A DNA stretch of 64,000 nt from Dryas octopetala. Its lineage: Eukaryota > Streptophyta > Magnoliopsida > Rosales > Rosaceae. Shown here piece by piece: positions 61,498 to 64,000 of this stretch (position 1 is its first letter; every line of letters starts with the position of its first letter). Made by a program: the position numbers and the translations under genes. The stretch lies in assembly GCA_963921425.1 (NCBI GenBank), contig OY992839.1, positions 3,102,501-3,166,500 on the forward strand, given 5' to 3'. The notes under the pieces are model-generated. The model ran no database searches and was not told the origin of the DNA. It saw nothing but the letters and a program-made list of their open reading frames with translations.

Positions 61498-62762
61498 AAT
61501 TTCGAAATTTTCGGCGAAATTTCGCCGAAAATTTCGTTTTTTAGGGGTATGGAAATTTTAACACCATACCAAATTAATTTCGAAAAATTTCGAAAAATTT
61601 CGCCGAAATTTTCGATATAGAGATCGGAGAGAGAGGGGAGGCTGAGACCGGAGGGAAAAAGGCAGAGCCGCCGCCGTCACCATCGCCGGAGGGAGAGATA
61701 GAGCTGCGCGCCTCGTCGAAGGAGGGAGAGAAGAGATCCGGGGAGGGAGAGAGGGAGATCGGGAAGGGAGAGGGAGATGGAGCAAAGAGAAGAGAACATG
61801 GAGAAGGAGGGAGTGAGGGACTAGGAGAGAGAAAGAGAAGATGAGAACTGAAGAAGGAAAGAAAAAAAAAAAAGAAGAAGAGGTCTGGAGTCTGGTTAAT
61901 CACGGGGGCAGGGAGGAAGAAGTGAAGAACAGAAGAAGGAAAGAAGAAAAAAAAGAAGAAAAAGAAGAAGAAAGAGAGAGGGAGGAGAGAGAATGAGTGG
62001 GGTAGGGGGGTATGCGTGAATCACGGGGGAAGAGAAGAAAAGGGAAAGAAAAAAAAGAAGAGAAAAAGAAAGGAAAAGGAAAAAAAAAAGAAAAGAAAAG
62101 GAAAAAAAAAAGAAAAGAAAAAGAAAAAAAAGGAAAGAAAAAAAAAAGAAGAGAAAAAAAAAAGGAAAGAAATTTTTTTTTTTTTTTTAAGGTAGATTGA
62201 GATTTGGAGTCTTTAGACAATTGGAAAGAAAAAAAAAATTTAAGATTTTATTTGGGGTTTGATTTGGTCATTTTGGTGTTTCGTTTAATTGTAAACATAA
62301 ATTAGGAAAAAGACATAATATGGTATATTAGTAAAAAAACGAAAAAAGACATAACACAGGCTACACAGCAAGTTAGTATTTGGATCTGAAGATTAATAAA
62401 ATAATAGAGTTTACAATGGGGTACATAGGTCAGATTGAGCAAATGTGAGGTGTTATTTATATAATTATTAATTCGTGACCTATTTTTTTAACAGTATTTA
62501 CCATCAGCGCGCATTATATTTATCTTATATTACATAAAACCTACTATATAATTTAGTTTTTTCAATGTTTTTTATCAATACAGTAGATAATATGTTAAAT
62601 AAGCATATGGTCAAGTTTCATTCAAAATTTTCGTGTTTTGATAGTAATTTCCGTCGTTTTTATCTAATTTTGTCGAAATCCAAATTTTAATCCAAATTTT
62701 CACGAAAATTTCCGTCGAAATTTCCATTGAAAATTTCCTCGAAACCGAAATTTTACTCCTTG
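61498..62762. mobile_element. hAT-like non-autonomous element, copy C
   Basis: Left end CAAGGAGTCAAATTTCGAAA, right end in inverted orientation GAAATTTTACTCCTTG. An exact 8 bp duplication GTTGGTAC flanks it (61490-61497, 62763-62770). Same plan as copy A: AAATTTCG(G/C)CGAAA words, a long purine-rich tract (about 61620-62190, with G(A)n and GAAAA runs), CAGCGCGCATTATATTTATC and AATTTTCGTGTTTTGATAGT. It is the least decayed copy and sits in the unit upstream of copy 10. No transposase; its open frames are low-complexity. Confidence 0.88.
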
Positions 62763-62770
62763 GTTGGTAC

Positions 62771-63456
62771 GGTACTAAGAAATTTCCTAATTAATTTCAT
62801 TACATGGTTGAATTAAAGCTGATCATATTCAGCAGTCGGTGGCAAATGTATTATGTCAGCACTCATCACCAGCCTCGGAAGAAGTTTAGGAGATTCCCAA
62901 AAGATTTCAAAAGTCACGTGGAAACTTTTTCCTACAATTTTCCATATAGATTTTAGCCTTGCATTGCATGCGATCAAAACTCGGCCACCACATGACATAT
63001 ATATATGCACATAGCACTTAGCAATTATGAATTTAGATGTGGGAAAAAAAAATTCAATTATTACTATATATCTTTTCAAACTGTAATGAATGGCATCAAA
63101 TTGTTGTTATATAAAGAAATAATACTACAAAGTCTAAATCTGTATTCTAACTAAATTATTAATATCTTATTTATTGCAAATAAATGGGTCCAAAGATGAA
63201 CTAGGTATATATGAATTTTAAATCACTCTCATTGATCACTTGAAATCCAAATTTAGGATACTAAAGTACTAATCAACACAGAAGACAAAAATGGCATCAA
63301 AGCTATTGGAATATTGAAAGTAGGTGGGCAGCTCTTATATATTTAATTAATATATACTATCAGCAAAAACAGAAAAGAATATAAACAATTTCTAAATCCA
63401 TCATTGGGTCAAGCAAGCAAGAAAGTCAAGAGTACTCGGTTATGGATATATATATG

Positions 63457-63487
<31 letters not shown>

Positions 63488-63955
63488 ATATATATCATAA
63501 TGTATTAACTTTATGCTTTTTCTTGAACAAAGGATGCACATTGAAGGAGTCTAACTTAATGACTGGATTATTTATATAATGAAGTAGAGTTTTGTGAGCA
63601 TATTAATGTGATTAGATTTGTCATTAACAATATACATTATAGATTCGCCGATAGCGACCGAGACAAATTAAGTGAAAGACTTGAATACTAAAGACGCAAA
63701 GTTGGCGCGCGTCTTTGCGGTTGTGAACGTGTCCCAAAAACCGCGTATTTACTTGAACGTTTGCGTCATCACGTACACTCCCACCAAACGAACTAAGAAG
63801 GCAAATAATCCGACAGCGCTTTCTTAAATATGCCCATTTTTCTCTCTCACGTCAGTCCACGTTTTCTTTAAAGACCCAAAAAGGTTTCAGAAATTTGATC
63901 ACCATCCAAGTATCAAACACAGTAATTAAGCACACTCAACAACAGAGAGGGAGAG
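62771..63955 (+). promoter_or_regulatory. Upstream region of copy 10
   Basis: From about 62930 it is homologous to the copy 8 upstream region, including GGGTCCAAAGATGAACT, GTAGGTGGGCAGCTCTTATA, TTGGCGCGCG and AAAGACCCAAAAAGGTTTCA. Has CTTTAAAG at about 63866 and a GAGAGGGAGAG leader that meets the ATG. Confidence 0.65.
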
Positions 63956-64000
63956 ATGGCAATGAAGAAAGACACAGCAGCAGGGAAGACCAGCTTCAAG
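63956..64000 (+). CDS. Short basic protein of the array family, copy 10, cut by window end
   Basis: The first 15 codons, MAMKKDTAAGKTSFK, are nearly the same as the start of copy 8. Here the family ATGGCAATG start is intact. The gene continues beyond the window, so the array does too. Confidence 0.85.
   Translation, partial: MAMKKDTAAGKTSFK

Noticed and set aside
61574-62220. Minus- and plus-strand frames in hAT copy C
   Set aside because: Products of the purine tract (poly Lys/Glu or Phe/Ser). No protein family.

Overview
The window is 64 kb of nuclear DNA from a flowering plant. Genes are split by GT-AG introns, intergenic DNA is AT-rich, and plant-type transposons and plant-specific families (PB1/Raf-like kinase, PTS2-bearing thiolase, RTM2-like HSP20 protein, WIP zinc finger) are present. 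A eudicot is likely. A woody rosid, possibly Rosaceae, is my guess from the feel of the genes and is not proven. I saw no rRNA, tRNA or CRISPR array.

Layout. 1-5.9 kb: the 3' part of a PB1-domain Raf-like MAPKKK gene. 7.7-11 kb: a complete 14-exon peroxisomal 3-ketoacyl-CoA thiolase gene. 13.2 kb to the right edge: a head-to-tail array, all on the + strand, of short intronless genes (about 83-113 codons). They encode one basic protein family with a core like FKPK..VIPAKRRSVKRMIFDDIVQ and, in several copies, a C-terminal HVYP(S/N)P tail. I count copies at 13.2, 18.5, 21.9, 26.5 (split by a solo LTR), 29.6, 36.3, 52.5, 58.8, 60.5 (decayed) and 63.96 kb (cut by the window end). An RTM2-like HSP20/transmembrane gene lies between the first two copies.

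The array has been expanded by transposons, many with exact target-site duplications: a 10.3 kb Mutator-like element (37505-47785) carrying an intact-looking MuDR-type transposase and a convergent Ulp1-like protease gene; a 2.84 kb non-autonomous CACTA element; three related hAT-like elements; a 624 bp hAT MITE; two Mutator-type MITEs with 9 bp duplications; two Harbinger-type MITEs; and a solo LTR. Because array units are duplicated, some units keep the empty site of an insertion seen in another unit. This fixes the ends of the Mutator-like and CACTA elements from the sequence alone.

The most interesting items are the short-protein array, which I cannot assign to a named family, and the Mutator-like element, whose non-coding DNA is filled with a repeated CAGTTTCA/TGAAACTG word that may be a recognition site. 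Gene models come from reading splice sites and frames by eye. No database search was run.
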